This document shows, in pieces, positions 1 to 10,035 of a stretch of DNA of 64,000 bases. The notes beneath the pieces are model-generated. The model worked only from the letters and a program-made list of their open reading frames with translations. It searched no databases and had not been told where the DNA came from. The stretch is from contig OY760657.1 of NCBI GenBank assembly GCA_963663905.2, positions 3,038,001 to 3,102,000 on the forward strand. Direction: 5' to 3'. A program made the position numbers and the translations under genes. Numbering within the stretch: position 1 is the first letter of the stretch; each line of letters begins with the position of its first letter. The stretch is from Saccharicrinis sp963663905. GTDB lineage: Bacteria; Bacteroidota; Bacteroidia; Bacteroidales; Marinilabiliaceae.

Positions 1-13
1 TTTAACAGATTAA

Positions 14-3000
14 TTATTGAATATTTAATGTATCTACAGATTCTTTTGCTGTTGACACCGCCATTTGTTCTTCTACAACTTTCAAGCGGCTTTGAACCAT
101 CCCTTTAATATCATCCTCACCTTTATAGTTTTCAATGATACTTTGTAGATATTGCTTGGCCTGGAAATACTCTTTATTTGAAATATAAATATCAGACAGT
201 AATACAAAACTTCTCGCTAACCAATACTGATGAGAAGTTCCTTTATTAGCTAAATCAAACACCTCATTCTCTGCTTTAGATCTATCACCTAAATCATAAT
301 AATTTTGAGCTATAATATATTTAGCCTCTGCACCCTGAGCACTTTGTGGATTTTGTGCTAATATTTCGTATTGTTTTACAGCTAATTCCTTTTCTCCCTT
401 TGCCATTAATGCACCGGCTTTATAATATCTGGCTTCACGAACTATTTCACCAGCTACCTTAGGATCATTCATCACATCATCTGCTGCATTAATTGTTTTA
501 TCCAAATCGTTTAGTTTATAACAACAACGCATTACACCTATTTTTGCCTCCATTCTGTTTTCCTTAATCTCGGCAACTTGCTCTAATTGCTCAAAAGCAG
601 TAAGTGCTTCCTGAAATTTATCCATACTATAATTTATCTCTCCGGAACGGATTAAAGCATCTTCGGTAAATAAATTTTTTCCTGAATTTGTAACTACGGT
701 ATAAGCTCTTAATGCATCGTATTTTTCACCTTGCTTATATAAACAATCAGCCATATAATAGTTTGCATTTAAAACAAACATCCCTTGTGGATATCTGTTT
801 AAATAATTCTGGAAGCTCTTAATTGCCGGTTCGCATTTACCTTCCATGTAATATCTTTCAGCAGCAACATAGCTTAACGAATCCTGTTCTCTTACATCAA
901 CCTGCGCAAAACTACCTAGCGTTTTAGTATAAGATACATAACCATCCAAATCATTTCTATCCATATAAATGTTTCGAATTCCTAATAAAGACTCCATAGC
1001 CTCTTGTGTTCCGGGAAATTCATTAACAACACGCTTATAAAAAGACATAGAATTATCATAATCATTTGAATTATAATAAACCAGTCCCAATTGAAGCATA
1101 GCCTTTTTAGAATAACTACTGGTTGGATATTTTTCTTTGATGGTTTTGTATTTTCTAATGGCATTACTTAAATCTCCTAATGCAACATATGACTTACCCA
1201 TTTCATATAGTGCATCATCAACATAATTTGAATTAGAATATTTATTAATCAAACCATTTAGCTCCGAAATTTTACCTTCGTGATTTTTTAAAATACCTAA
1301 GGAAATGGCTTTTTGATAAATTGAATAATCAGGAGAAGCTCCCACGATTCGACTACCTTGGTCGTAATAGTTTATTGCTTGCTGAAAATCTCTTTGTACA
1401 AAATAACAGTCTCCAATTCTATTATAAGCATCTCCTACTGTTGAAGAAGATTTATCTTTTTCAATATTAATATACTTACGCCACCAGCTTTTAGCAGATT
1501 CATAGTTCTTTTCTTTAAACTCAGCATAAGCAATATTATAATGAGCCAGACTAAAATATTCTGTACCAAAACTTCCTGAAGTAAGAATAAATTTATTATA
1601 ATCTTCCACTGCATTAGCATACTGACCTAAGCGATATTTTGCTTCGCCTCGCCAGTAATATGATTTTACTTTTAGGTCCTTATTATACTCACCATATTTT
1701 AAACTATAGTCAAAATAATTGATAGCTTCACTAAAGCTCAAATTGGTAAATAAATCAATAGCTCTATAATATGCTACCTTTTGTAATGCCTGATAAACTC
1801 TGGCATTCTTTATTTTGATATTCTCTAAAGCACTTAATGCTTGTTGATAGTTTTTCGTAGTTAAGAAAACTTTACCCAAATAATCATATGCTAAGTCAAT
1901 CTTATCACTTTCAGGGAACTTTTCAATAAAGCTTAAAAATGAATTTATAATTTCATTAAACGGAGAATAATTTAATTCGTAGTTTAATTTTATCGTATTA
2001 AACAATGCATCTTCCTGAATATCTTTATCAAAATCTAATTTAGAAGCAGCCTCAAACGCTACCCTTGCTCTTTTTTTATCTTTTAATCTTAAATGACAAT
2101 CAGCCAAATGATAATAAGCATTTTGTGCCATTTCATCATTTAATGAAGTAACCATACTTAAATATTCTGCAGCTTTATCATACTTCTTTTGATAATAGTA
2201 AGCAAATCCTAAATGATAATAGTCTTCACGGCGTTTCTTTGATGATAATTTAATTGTAGTTTCAAAATACTCAGTGGATTCAGAATAGTTCTTCTTGGCA
2301 AAATATGATTCACCTACAATTCGAGCCATATCAGCCTTTCGAGCATTTGAACCTTCATCCATTAAAGGTAAAGCATAATTAATAGCTTCATCATACTCAC
2401 CTCTTAAGTAATAAATTTGAGCTATGTAAAAAGGAACTAATTTTTTAAATGCAGGAACTTCTTTTAATCTCTCAAAACCTTCTAAAGCAGTTTCGTAATT
2501 TCCTTTTTGATACTGAATATGAGAATAATAATAATTTGCAGCATCATAATATTTATTATCAATATCCTTTAAATCATAAAAATAACGATTCGCAACATCA
2601 TATTCTTCTTCCATAAAGTGAGCATATCCCTTTTTAAACCAGAAGGCATATTTTGTTTCCTCATCTAACTTTGATTCTTCAACTTCCTCAAACTTACGAA
2701 TGGCTTGTTTGTATTTTCTATTATCAATTTTCATATCTCCTAAATGGAAATACGCATAAGAACGTTTATTACTTTCAGGAAAATCCAAAATAAACTTTTC
2801 GAACAAATACTCAGCGTCACCATTTTCGAGATTTTTGGCACAAACAGCCTGATAATAACATGCCATGGCATATTGATTAGACTCACCTGGAACAGATTGC
2901 CTGATGATCTTTTCAAACTGATCCCTTGCAGAGCCAAATTTATTTAAGCGATATAATTCCATCGCCTTTTCAAAGGCTCTTTCTGGTTGTTTCAATCCTA

Positions 3001-3076
3001 ATGATTGCTGAGAAAATAAAGAAAGGCTTAAGAATAAAGCCAGAATGGTTGCAGATAGAAATTTTGTATTTATCAT
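14..3076 (-). CDS. Secreted large TPR-repeat protein
   Basis: A 1020-residue protein with an N-terminal signal peptide: a basic start, a hydrophobic stretch at about residues 6-21, then FSQQS. The rest is almost entirely tandem TPR-like helical hairpins with recurring patterns such as A...YY.QKKYDKAAEYL and YRIGDCYF..RDF.QAI.YY. Such proteins are scaffolds; in Bacteroidota large periplasmic or outer-membrane-associated TPR proteins are common, but this one's partner is unknown. The start codon at 3076 gives a proper signal peptide. The gene diverges from ftsE. The stop codon lies within the window, so the gene is complete. Assignment as a TPR protein is firm; the cellular role is not. Confidence 0.85.
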   Translation of the reverse strand: MINTKFLSATILALFLSLSLFSQQSLGLKQPERAFEKAMELYRLNKFGSARDQFEKIIRQSVPGESNQYAMACYYQAVCAKNLENGDAEYLFEKFILDFPESNKRSYAYFHLGDMKIDNRKYKQAIRKFEEVEESKLDEETKYAFWFKKGYAHFMEEEYDVANRYFYDLKDIDNKYYDAANYYYSHIQYQKGNYETALEGFERLKEVPAFKKLVPFYIAQIYYLRGEYDEAINYALPLMDEGSNARKADMARIVGESYFAKKNYSESTEYFETTIKLSSKKRREDYYHLGFAYYYQKKYDKAAEYLSMVTSLNDEMAQNAYYHLADCHLRLKDKKRARVAFEAASKLDFDKDIQEDALFNTIKLNYELNYSPFNEIINSFLSFIEKFPESDKIDLAYDYLGKVFLTTKNYQQALSALENIKIKNARVYQALQKVAYYRAIDLFTNLSFSEAINYFDYSLKYGEYNKDLKVKSYYWRGEAKYRLGQYANAVEDYNKFILTSGSFGTEYFSLAHYNIAYAEFKEKNYESAKSWWRKYINIEKDKSSSTVGDAYNRIGDCYFVQRDFQQAINYYDQGSRIVGASPDYSIYQKAISLGILKNHEGKISELNGLINKYSNSNYVDDALYEMGKSYVALGDLSNAIRKYKTIKEKYPTSSYSKKAMLQLGLVYYNSNDYDNSMSFYKRVVNEFPGTQEAMESLLGIRNIYMDRNDLDGYVSYTKTLGSFAQVDVREQDSLSYVAAERYYMEGKCEPAIKSFQNYLNRYPQGMFVLNANYYMADCLYKQGEKYDALRAYTVVTNSGKNLFTEDALIRSGEINYSMDKFQEALTAFEQLEQVAEIKENRMEAKIGVMRCCYKLNDLDKTINAADDVMNDPKVAGEIVREARYYKAGALMAKGEKELAVKQYEILAQNPQSAQGAEAKYIIAQNYYDLGDRSKAENEVFDLANKGTSHQYWLARSFVLLSDIYISNKEYFQAKQYLQSIIENYKGEDDIKGMVQSRLKVVEEQMAVSTAKESVDTLNIQ

Positions 3077-3351
3077 TAATAAAAACTTTTCTTCAAATTA
3101 CGATTTCAGGAGTAAACAACTATTATACCAACTTATACCCCATAATATTTTACGGCCTTAAAGATATAAAAATTAGGGTTTGGCTTTGTATACTTTATTA
3201 GTTTATAATGAAACGCAATTATTTCACAATTTATTTTTCTATTTTCACAAAAAATTTAATTCAGATAATGTTAGCATGGTATACAAGCGCTATCTTGAAT
3301 TAATTACTCTTTTTTGTCAATTTATATTGTATTCAGAAGATTTATCTAAAA

Positions 3352-4056
3352 ATGAGTCGCAAAAATAATATTCCAATAGAAAACAAAAACGGTAATATAG
3401 TTGAATTAAAAAACACTGTTATCAGACACAGGGAAAACATAGTACTTAAAGATGTTAACCTGGATGTAAAGAAAGGTGAATTCATCTATTTAATCGGAAA
3501 AGTAGGAAGCGGAAAATCAAGTTTACTAAAAACTTTTTACGCTGAAGTTTCTATAAACGAAGGATATGCTTTTGCTGTTGGGTATGATTTAAAGAAAATT
3601 AAATCGAAGAACATTCCATTTCTGAGAAGAAAAATGGGAATTATATTTCAGGATTTTCAACTATTAAGTGATCGTTCTGTATATGATAATCTAAGTTTTG
3701 TTTTAAAAGCAACCGGCTGGAAAAACAATAAAGATATGGACACAAGGATTCGAGAAGTTTTAACTCATGTTGATATGCTGCACAAAGGCTATAAAATGCC
3801 ACACCAACTTTCTGGAGGAGAGCAACAGCGTATTGGTATTGCAAGAGCTTTATTGAATGAACCTGATCTTATTTTAGCTGATGAGCCAACAGGTAATCTT
3901 GATCCGGAAACTACAAATGAATTAATGATCTTATTACAAAAGATTTCTGAATCTGGGAAAACTGTAATAATGGCAACACACAACTACAGTATGATAGACA
4001 AATACAAAGGTCGTATCTTAAGATGTGAAGATGCCAGATTAAAGGAAAGCGAATAA
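3352..4056 (+). CDS. ftsE: Cell-division ABC ATPase FtsE
   Basis: A 234-residue ABC ATPase of the FtsE/LolD-like class. Visible motifs are Walker A GKVGSGKSS (residues 49-57), the Q-loop glutamine in GIIFQDF (Q100), signature LSGGEQQ (153-159), Walker B LILADEPT (173-180) and the switch histidine in MATHNYS (H210). FtsE works with the membrane protein FtsX at the divisome to control peptidoglycan hydrolases. FtsX is not adjacent, so here ftsE is a single gene. The DEPTGNLDPET stretch and overall length fit FtsE; a LolD-type lipoprotein-export ATPase is the main alternative. It diverges from the TPR gene with a 275-bp gap. Confidence 0.82.
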   Translation: MSRKNNIPIENKNGNIVELKNTVIRHRENIVLKDVNLDVKKGEFIYLIGKVGSGKSSLLKTFYAEVSINEGYAFAVGYDLKKIKSKNIPFLRRKMGIIFQDFQLLSDRSVYDNLSFVLKATGWKNNKDMDTRIREVLTHVDMLHKGYKMPHQLSGGEQQRIGIARALLNEPDLILADEPTGNLDPETTNELMILLQKISESGKTVIMATHNYSMIDKYKGRILRCEDARLKESE

Positions 4057-4062
4057 TCAATT

Positions 4063-4160
4063 TAACAGTCATCAGCTACCAGTTCACAGTCTGCTATTGA
4101 TTAAAAATAATTTAAACAGCAAACTGAGAACTAAGAACTGAATACTGAGTACTGAGTACT
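4063..4160. repeat. Low-complexity intergenic CAGT/CTGAGTACTGA repeat
   Basis: Between ftsE and the convergent aminotransferase lies a degenerate short-word repeat: CAGTCATCAG, CAGTTCACAGT, then ACTGAGAACTAAGAACTGA and ACTGAGTACTGAGTACTGA. It has no coding potential. Similar word-like DNA occurs at about 19870-19915, 22838-22890 and 23481-23550, so this is a dispersed intergenic family. Confidence 0.6.
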
Positions 4161-4163
4161 GAA

Positions 4164-5354
4164 TTATTGAAGTTTATCCAATGCTGTTTTAATTCTTTTC
4201 ATTGCCTCCTCTAAAAGCTCATCTGAAGTTGCATATGAAAAACGTAAACATTTCGGACTACCAAATGCTTCTCCCGTAACTGTAGCTACATATACTGTTT
4301 CCAGCAAATACAAGGCTAAATCAGAGGCATTGTTAATTGTATATCCTTCAAATGATTTTCCAAAGAAATAATCTACTTCAGGAAATAAATAAAATGCACC
4401 CTGAGGTTCATTTACCTTTAATCCATTAATTTCCTTAGCCAATTTTACTACTAAATCTCTTCTGCGTAAAAATACTTCTTTCATCGCCAATGATGGTTCT
4501 TGAGTATCATTTAACGCAGCAACAGATGCCATTTGAGAGATAGAACAAGCTCCTGAAGTATATTGACCTTGTAATTTATTACAAGCATCAGCAATCCATT
4601 GAGGTGCGGCTAAATATCCTATCCTCCATCCAGTCATTGCATATCCCTTAGACACTCCATTAACAACAACAACACGATCCTTCAATTCCTTAAACTGTGC
4701 AATACTTTCATGCTTTCCTACGAAATTTATTAGTTCATAAATTTCATCTGAAACAATGATCACATGAGGATATTTAACAAAAACTTTCGCAAGAGCTTCC
4801 AATTCTTCCTTAGTATATAAACTACCTGTTGGATTAGATGGAGAGCTAAATAAGAAAATCTTTGTTTTTTCTGTAATTGCATTCTCCAATTGCTCTGGTG
4901 TAATTTTAAAATCCTGTTCAATCCCTGCTTCTACAATAACACTTTCGGCTTGAGCCAGGTTTACAATCTCAACGTAGCTAACCCAATAAGGAGCAGGAAT
5001 TATAACCTCATCTCCCGGACCAGTTAAACTCAACAAAACATTTGCAATTGATTGTTTTGCTCCATTTGACACAACAATTTGTGATGGACTAAATTCTAAA
5101 TTATTATCTCTTTTAAATTTGGTACATACTGCCTCTCTTAGTACAGGCAAACCTGCAACAGGAGTATATTTTGAAATATTATCATCAATCGCTTTTTTAG
5201 CAGCATCTTTAATATGATCAGGAGTATTAAAATCAGGCTGACCTATACTTAAATTAATTACATCATGCCCAAGACTTTGAATCTCTCTACTTTTTTGAGA
5301 CATGGCTAATGTTGCCGACTCATTTACATTTGCTAATCTTTCTGAAATATTCAT
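4164..5354 (-). CDS. PLP-dependent class I aminotransferase (aspartate-type)
   Basis: A 396-residue fold-type I aminotransferase. The PLP lysine is K236 in VVNGVSKGYAMTGWRIGY; the cofactor-binding asparagine is N174 in SPSNPTG, with D203 and Y206 in VSDEIYELI. The substrate-carboxylate arginine lies near the C-terminus in CLRFSYAT. It resembles the AspC/AspB class Ib family that transfers amino groups between aspartate or other amino acids and 2-oxoglutarate in the cytoplasm. Exact specificity cannot be read from the sequence. Length is typical. It stands alone, convergent with ftsE and divergent from the membrane-protein/Wzc/MurB operon. Confidence 0.88.
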   Translation of the reverse strand: MNISERLANVNESATLAMSQKSREIQSLGHDVINLSIGQPDFNTPDHIKDAAKKAIDDNISKYTPVAGLPVLREAVCTKFKRDNNLEFSPSQIVVSNGAKQSIANVLLSLTGPGDEVIIPAPYWVSYVEIVNLAQAESVIVEAGIEQDFKITPEQLENAITEKTKIFLFSSPSNPTGSLYTKEELEALAKVFVKYPHVIIVSDEIYELINFVGKHESIAQFKELKDRVVVVNGVSKGYAMTGWRIGYLAAPQWIADACNKLQGQYTSGACSISQMASVAALNDTQEPSLAMKEVFLRRRDLVVKLAKEINGLKVNEPQGAFYLFPEVDYFFGKSFEGYTINNASDLALYLLETVYVATVTGEAFGSPKCLRFSYATSDELLEEAMKRIKTALDKLQ

Positions 5355-5508
5355 TCTGTTGCTTATCTATTGTTTCTTCTAAATGAATTACCTGAATTAA
5401 TATAATTGGTATGTTGCAAATCATAACAAATACTGCTATTTTCACCAAATAATTGAATTTGATTTACATCCACCTTTAATCGAGTGCAAAAGTAACATTT
5501 TAAACATT

Positions 5509-6033
5509 ATGGAAGATTTTCTTGAAATAATAAAATACACTCTACCATCTATAATTGTATTTCTAACAACTTTATTTATTGTAAGATGGTTCCTTAAAAG
5601 TGATTTAGAACGAAAACGTCAGGAATTTCTACTAGGCAAATTTAAAGAATCTCTGCCTACCAGATTGGCTGCATACGAAAGACTAACTTTATTTTTAGAA
5701 AGAATAAAGGCCGAATCTATTGTTATTAGAGAACAATCGCATACGATTAACTGTAAACAATTTCAAACAAATTTAGTATCTACAATCCGTACTGAATTTG
5801 AGCACAATATTGCAATGCAGGTTTATGTACCCTCCGAGACCTGGGATTTAGTAAAAAAAGCAAAAGAAGAAATGGTTAGATTAGTCAATATTTCTGCCAG
5901 CTATGTAAAAGTTGACGATCCATCAATTGCACTAGGAAAAACAATGATAGAGCAATATCAAAATGAAACAGCCTATCATTTTAAAAAAGCTTTAGATGCA
6001 TTAAAGAGCGATGTTCAATCTTTTTACGTCTAA
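5509..6033 (+). CDS. Conserved membrane-anchored protein of unknown function
   Basis: A 174-residue protein with one N-terminal transmembrane helix (about residues 9-28, YTLPSIIVFLTTLFIVRWFL) followed by a charged, mostly helical cytoplasmic part beginning ERKRQEFLLGKFKESLPTRLAAYERL. It resembles a conserved Bacteroidota family, possibly DUF7935, from memory and not checked. It is the first gene of an apparent three-gene operon: 41 bp upstream of the Wzc-like kinase, which is 16 bp upstream of murB. The function is unknown; the context suggests an envelope role, but only by association. Confidence 0.65.
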   Translation: MEDFLEIIKYTLPSIIVFLTTLFIVRWFLKSDLERKRQEFLLGKFKESLPTRLAAYERLTLFLERIKAESIVIREQSHTINCKQFQTNLVSTIRTEFEHNIAMQVYVPSETWDLVKKAKEEMVRLVNISASYVKVDDPSIALGKTMIEQYQNETAYHFKKALDALKSDVQSFYV

Positions 6034-6074
6034 AACATACTCAACTAAGCAACTTATAACAAAACGTTTATCTG

Positions 6075-8450
6075 GTGAAAAACAAAACAAATACACATAT
6101 AATTCAAAACCAGCCCAAAAGTGATGGATTTCCTGATATTAGAAAAATATTCCGTTTAGTAATTTCAAATTGGTATTTATTTGCAATATCAATTCCTGTA
6201 TGCCTTACAGTATTATTCTTACACAACAGATATACACAAAATGTTTACAGAGGATCTGTAACTGTAATGCTTAAAAGTGATGAACCCAAAAGTATATCAA
6301 GAGCTGATTTAATTGAAGGTTTCGGATTATCTCCAGAAATGAAAAGCCTTGAAAATCAGACTATCATTCTTCGTTCGAAGAAAGTAGTAAAAAGAGCAAT
6401 TGATTTATTGGACTTTGCAATTGATATATACAGTGATGGATTTATGATGGATTATGACATGTATCAAAGAAGTCCTTTTACTGTTGAAATGGATTCATCT
6501 CATGTACAAATTTTAAATACACAAATCCATATAAAACCAGAAAAAGACAATAAGGTCACTGTATACCTAGAAACTCCAAATGCCTCTCTGCATTCATTTA
6601 ATGATGAGAAGAATCATGGAGGAAGTGGATCAATTAATTTTAGTAAGACAATAAATTGGGGAGATGTAATTGAAACTCCTTTTACAAAATTCAGATTAAT
6701 CAACAACCAATCAGGACTAAACACTGAAGTTGAATATTACTTCTATTTCAGGTCACACAACTGGTTAGCAGACAATTACAGATGGAGAGTTTCTGTATCA
6801 CCTTATAAAGACGGAAGTTCGATCATATACATCTCAACGACAGGCTTAAACACCAACAAAATTGTAAACTTTCTAAATGCTTTAAGTACTGTATATTTAG
6901 AGCAAAGTTTGGAACGCAAGAACGAAATTGCTTCAAGAACAATACATTTCATAGACAATCAGCTAAATAATGTTGCCGACAGCTTAAGAAAGACTCAGGA
7001 AAAATTAATCAGCTTTCGCAAAACAAATACATTCAGTGCCCCTTCTGAAATTACAAGTCGTTTTGCTGAACAATATTTTGAATTAGAAAAAGAATTTAGG
7101 TTAATAAACTTACGCAAAGAATATTACAAAAACTTAAGCACTCAAATTTCAAATAATCCTTCAGGCGAAGATTTTCTGTTACCAGCCTTTTCTGATGATG
7201 CAAATAGCCTTATTTCTAACCTTGTAGTTGAAATGCTTGAGCTAATTAATGAACGTACCATAGTTGAAGCTCAAGGAACAGAAATCAATCCATATTTAGA
7301 TGAATTAGATCGAAAAATTGAAGTAAGCAAGCAAAATTTATTGACTGCCCTGGACAAGCTTCTTGAAAATATTGATATTGAAAAAAACAGGTTAAAGTCT
7401 CAGATGCAGGAACTAGCTTTAAAATTAAATCAACTTCCTGAATTAGAAAGAAAGTATCTGGATATAGAACGCAACTACAAGCTAAATGATGCGATATATA
7501 CATTCTTGCTTCAGAAACAGAGTGAAACTCAGATTACTAAAGCATCTAACACTCCGGACAATGAAATTATAGATGAAGCGGCAATAACAGGTGTTGTTTC
7601 TCCAAATCGTAAAAAGAATACTCAACAGGCATTAATGTTAGCTTTCGCTATTCCTATTGGAATTATTGTTTTAAAAGAATATTTAAATAATAAGATAAGA
7701 GACAAGCAAGATCTTAACTCTATTTGCCCTTCAGTTCCTGTAATCGGTTACGTTCCACAATACAAAGGCCAGTTTCATAATGTGATTGAGGAAGAACCAT
7801 TCTCTAATATATCGGAAGCGTTCCGGGGCATACGAACTAAATTAAAGTTTATGTGTCCAACTGAAAAGACATCAGTTCTTACCATTACTTCAACAAATAC
7901 AGGAGAAGGAAAAACATTTTGTGCTCTTAATCTTGCTACAGCCTTTGCTATATCAGGTAAAAAAACTGTTCTTGTAGGATTCGATTTAAGAAAACCAAGG
8001 TTAACAGAGATATATAAACACCATAATCATGATGGTCTGTCGAATTACCTCATAGGACAATCTAAAGTAAAAGATATTATTTATCCTGGTGGTGTAGAAA
8101 ATTTAAGTATTATTCCATCCGGAGCAATACCTCCTAATCCATCAGAACTGATATCAAAATCCTACACATCTGATTTATTTAAAAAATTAAAAGATGATTT
8201 TGAAGTAATCGTGGTAGACTCCCCTCCAATTGGAGTTGTTGCTGATGCCAGAGTGTTAATGGAATATAGCCATTGTCATTTGTTTGTGATCAGATCTAAC
8301 AAAACACACAAGGAACATTTTAAACATACTATTCAAAATCTACTTTCTGAAGGTGTTAATAACATAGGATTTATATTAAACGACCTAACACAATCTACAG
8401 GAGGATATAATTATTATACCGAAAGGTATTATATGGAAAATAAAAAATAA
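6075..8450 (+). CDS. Wzz/Wzc-type polysaccharide co-polymerase and tyrosine autokinase
   Basis: A 791-residue inner-membrane protein that starts at GTG. Domains in order: Wzz-like N-terminus with TM1 (about residues 32-52, WYLFAISIPVCLTVLFL), a long periplasmic coiled-coil region (about 270-470), TM2 near 520-540, then a cytoplasmic BY-kinase domain. The kinase shows Walker A STNTGEGKT (about 606-614), Walker A' VLVGFDLRKPR and Walker B VVDSPPIGVVADA. The C-terminus is tyrosine-rich (YNYYTERYYMENKK), the usual autophosphorylation cluster. The family controls chain length and export of exopolysaccharide with a Wza-type outer-membrane partner. No Wza homologue is adjacent, which is unusual, and the main polysaccharide locus lies 17 kb downstream. 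Confidence 0.9.
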   Translation: MKNKTNTHIIQNQPKSDGFPDIRKIFRLVISNWYLFAISIPVCLTVLFLHNRYTQNVYRGSVTVMLKSDEPKSISRADLIEGFGLSPEMKSLENQTIILRSKKVVKRAIDLLDFAIDIYSDGFMMDYDMYQRSPFTVEMDSSHVQILNTQIHIKPEKDNKVTVYLETPNASLHSFNDEKNHGGSGSINFSKTINWGDVIETPFTKFRLINNQSGLNTEVEYYFYFRSHNWLADNYRWRVSVSPYKDGSSIIYISTTGLNTNKIVNFLNALSTVYLEQSLERKNEIASRTIHFIDNQLNNVADSLRKTQEKLISFRKTNTFSAPSEITSRFAEQYFELEKEFRLINLRKEYYKNLSTQISNNPSGEDFLLPAFSDDANSLISNLVVEMLELINERTIVEAQGTEINPYLDELDRKIEVSKQNLLTALDKLLENIDIEKNRLKSQMQELALKLNQLPELERKYLDIERNYKLNDAIYTFLLQKQSETQITKASNTPDNEIIDEAAITGVVSPNRKKNTQQALMLAFAIPIGIIVLKEYLNNKIRDKQDLNSICPSVPVIGYVPQYKGQFHNVIEEEPFSNISEAFRGIRTKLKFMCPTEKTSVLTITSTNTGEGKTFCALNLATAFAISGKKTVLVGFDLRKPRLTEIYKHHNHDGLSNYLIGQSKVKDIIYPGGVENLSIIPSGAIPPNPSELISKSYTSDLFKKLKDDFEVIVVDSPPIGVVADARVLMEYSHCHLFVIRSNKTHKEHFKHTIQNLLSEGVNNIGFILNDLTQSTGGYNYYTERYYMENKK

Positions 8451-8466
8451 GAATATTTGATATTAT

Positions 8467-9480
8467 ATGATCATTCAGGAAAATTTCTCATTAAAAAATC
8501 ATCACACTTTTCATTTTAATGTTTTCGCAAAATATTTTGTTGCCCCTAAATCACAAGAGCAATTAATTGAGATAATTAATGATCGTATTGTAGATAAAAA
8601 GGATATGTTAATTCTTGGAGAAGGCAGTAATATACTGTTCACCGGGGATTATCAAGGGTTAGTCATTAAACCTATAATTGACGAGATCAAGATTATAGAA
8701 TCAACCAATCATAAGGTTTGGGTTGAAGTTGGATCTGGTGTACAGTGGGATGCTTTTGTAAGCTGGGCTGTTTCAAACAACTTTTATGGCATTGAGAATT
8801 TATCGCTTATTCCCGGAAATGTAGGTGCTTGTCCGGTGCAAAATATTGGTGCTTATGGCATAGAAGTTAAGGATGTTATTACTCATGTAAATGGGATATT
8901 TATTGACAGTGGTAATCCATTTAGTCTCAAAAACAAAGACTGTAATTTTTCATACAGAAACAGCATATTTAAAAACGAACACAAAGGTAATTTTATTATC
9001 ACTTCAGTTTGCTTTGAACTAAGTAAAGAAGAGAACTATCACTTAAATTATGGTGATGTAAATGCCAAAGTTGAAGAGTTAGGTGGAGTAAATTTAAAGA
9101 ATATCCGAAAGGCCATTATTGAAATTAGAGAATCTAAACTACCTGATCATAACATATTTGGCAATGTTGGTAGTTTCTTTAAAAATCCTATCGTAGATAA
9201 AATTATTGCTGATAATATTAAGAAGGAATATCCTGAAGCACCTGTATATCCTGTTTCTGAAACGCAATCAAAAGTTGCTGCAGGATGGATGATAGACCAG
9301 TGTAATTGGAAAGGCAAATCGTTAGGAAATGCAGCTGTCCATGATAAACAAGCTTTGGTACTCATCAACAAAACTGGAAATGCAAGTGGTGAAGAAATTT
9401 TAAATCTTGCTTCCAAAATAGAAGAATCGGTCTTCAATAAATTTGGCGTCCAAATTGAAAAGGAAGTAAACGTAATCTAA
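8467..9480 (+). CDS. murB: UDP-N-acetylenolpyruvoylglucosamine reductase
   Basis: A 337-residue MurB of the longer, E. coli-like type. It reduces UDP-GlcNAc-enolpyruvate to UDP-MurNAc with FAD and NADPH in cytoplasmic peptidoglycan synthesis. Recognisable segments are LGEGSNILF and PGNVGACPVQNIGAYG (FAD binding), FSYRNSIFK, GNVGSFFKNP containing the active-site serine, and HDKQALVLINKTG near the C-terminus. It starts 16 bp after the Wzc-like gene, so both are probably co-transcribed. Pairing murB with a capsule kinase is not a classic arrangement but fits an envelope-biosynthesis operon. Confidence 0.95.
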   Translation: MIIQENFSLKNHHTFHFNVFAKYFVAPKSQEQLIEIINDRIVDKKDMLILGEGSNILFTGDYQGLVIKPIIDEIKIIESTNHKVWVEVGSGVQWDAFVSWAVSNNFYGIENLSLIPGNVGACPVQNIGAYGIEVKDVITHVNGIFIDSGNPFSLKNKDCNFSYRNSIFKNEHKGNFIITSVCFELSKEENYHLNYGDVNAKVEELGGVNLKNIRKAIIEIRESKLPDHNIFGNVGSFFKNPIVDKIIADNIKKEYPEAPVYPVSETQSKVAAGWMIDQCNWKGKSLGNAAVHDKQALVLINKTGNASGEEILNLASKIEESVFNKFGVQIEKEVNVI

Positions 9481-9488
9481 AAAACATT

Positions 9489-9536
9489 GCAGTATTCGAT
9501 AGCACAAACAAAACATAAAAGCTATCGTAATACCGC
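9489..9536. terminator. Imperfect hairpin between convergent murB and thioesterase
   Basis: The arms GCAGTATTCGATAGC (9489-9503) and GCTATCGTAATACCGC (9521-9536) pair imperfectly around a 17-nt loop, midway between convergent genes. There is no clear T-tract on either side, so a terminator role is only suggested by location. Confidence 0.35.
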
Positions 9537-9588
9537 AACGAGTAATAATAGGAAACCCAATCTTTCCTAAGATGATATTTTAATTATT

Positions 9589-10026
9589 TCAATTCTGATT
9601 TTGCATTATTGATAAAGATTTCTCAAACTCTTTTTTGAGAATTTCTACTACAAATTCAGGAACTACCATAGGAACTCTGGTTTCTTTATTAACAAAAACC
9701 ACTTCCGAATTTCCTTTACTAACCAATTTTCCTTCCTGATTTTTTATCTCAAAGAAAAATTCAAATCTAATTTTTGGCAATTCTTTTATTGTTGTTTTTA
9801 TGGTTAACAGTTCATCATATCTGGCAGGTGTTTTATACTGAATATTAAATGAGATCACAGGAAGCATAAAACCTTTTGCTTCCAATTCAAAATCATTAAT
9901 TCCATACTTCCTCAACAACTCAGTTCGTGCCTGATGACAATAGGTGACATGATTGGCATGATACACATATCCCATTTGATCTACCTCATCATATCTTGGT
10001 CTTATTTCAAATTTATCTACGATCAT
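9589..10026 (-). CDS. Acyl-CoA thioesterase, YbgC/FadM 4HBT family
   Basis: A 145-residue hotdog-fold protein with the YbgC-type active-site segment YDEVDQMGYVYHANHVTYC, in which the aspartate and Y..HANH pattern are typical of 4-hydroxybenzoyl-CoA thioesterase-like enzymes. It hydrolyses acyl-CoA thioesters in the cytoplasm; the preferred chain is unknown. It begins 9 bp after the MinD/ferredoxin ATPase gene on the same strand and so appears to be the last gene of that operon. A link between the thioesterase and the metallocofactor-like genes is not obvious and may be chance co-transcription. Confidence 0.85.
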   Translation of the reverse strand: MIVDKFEIRPRYDEVDQMGYVYHANHVTYCHQARTELLRKYGINDFELEAKGFMLPVISFNIQYKTPARYDELLTIKTTIKELPKIRFEFFFEIKNQEGKLVSKGNSEVVFVNKETRVPMVVPEFVVEILKKEFEKSLSIMQNQN

Positions 10027-10035
10027 TATACTTAT

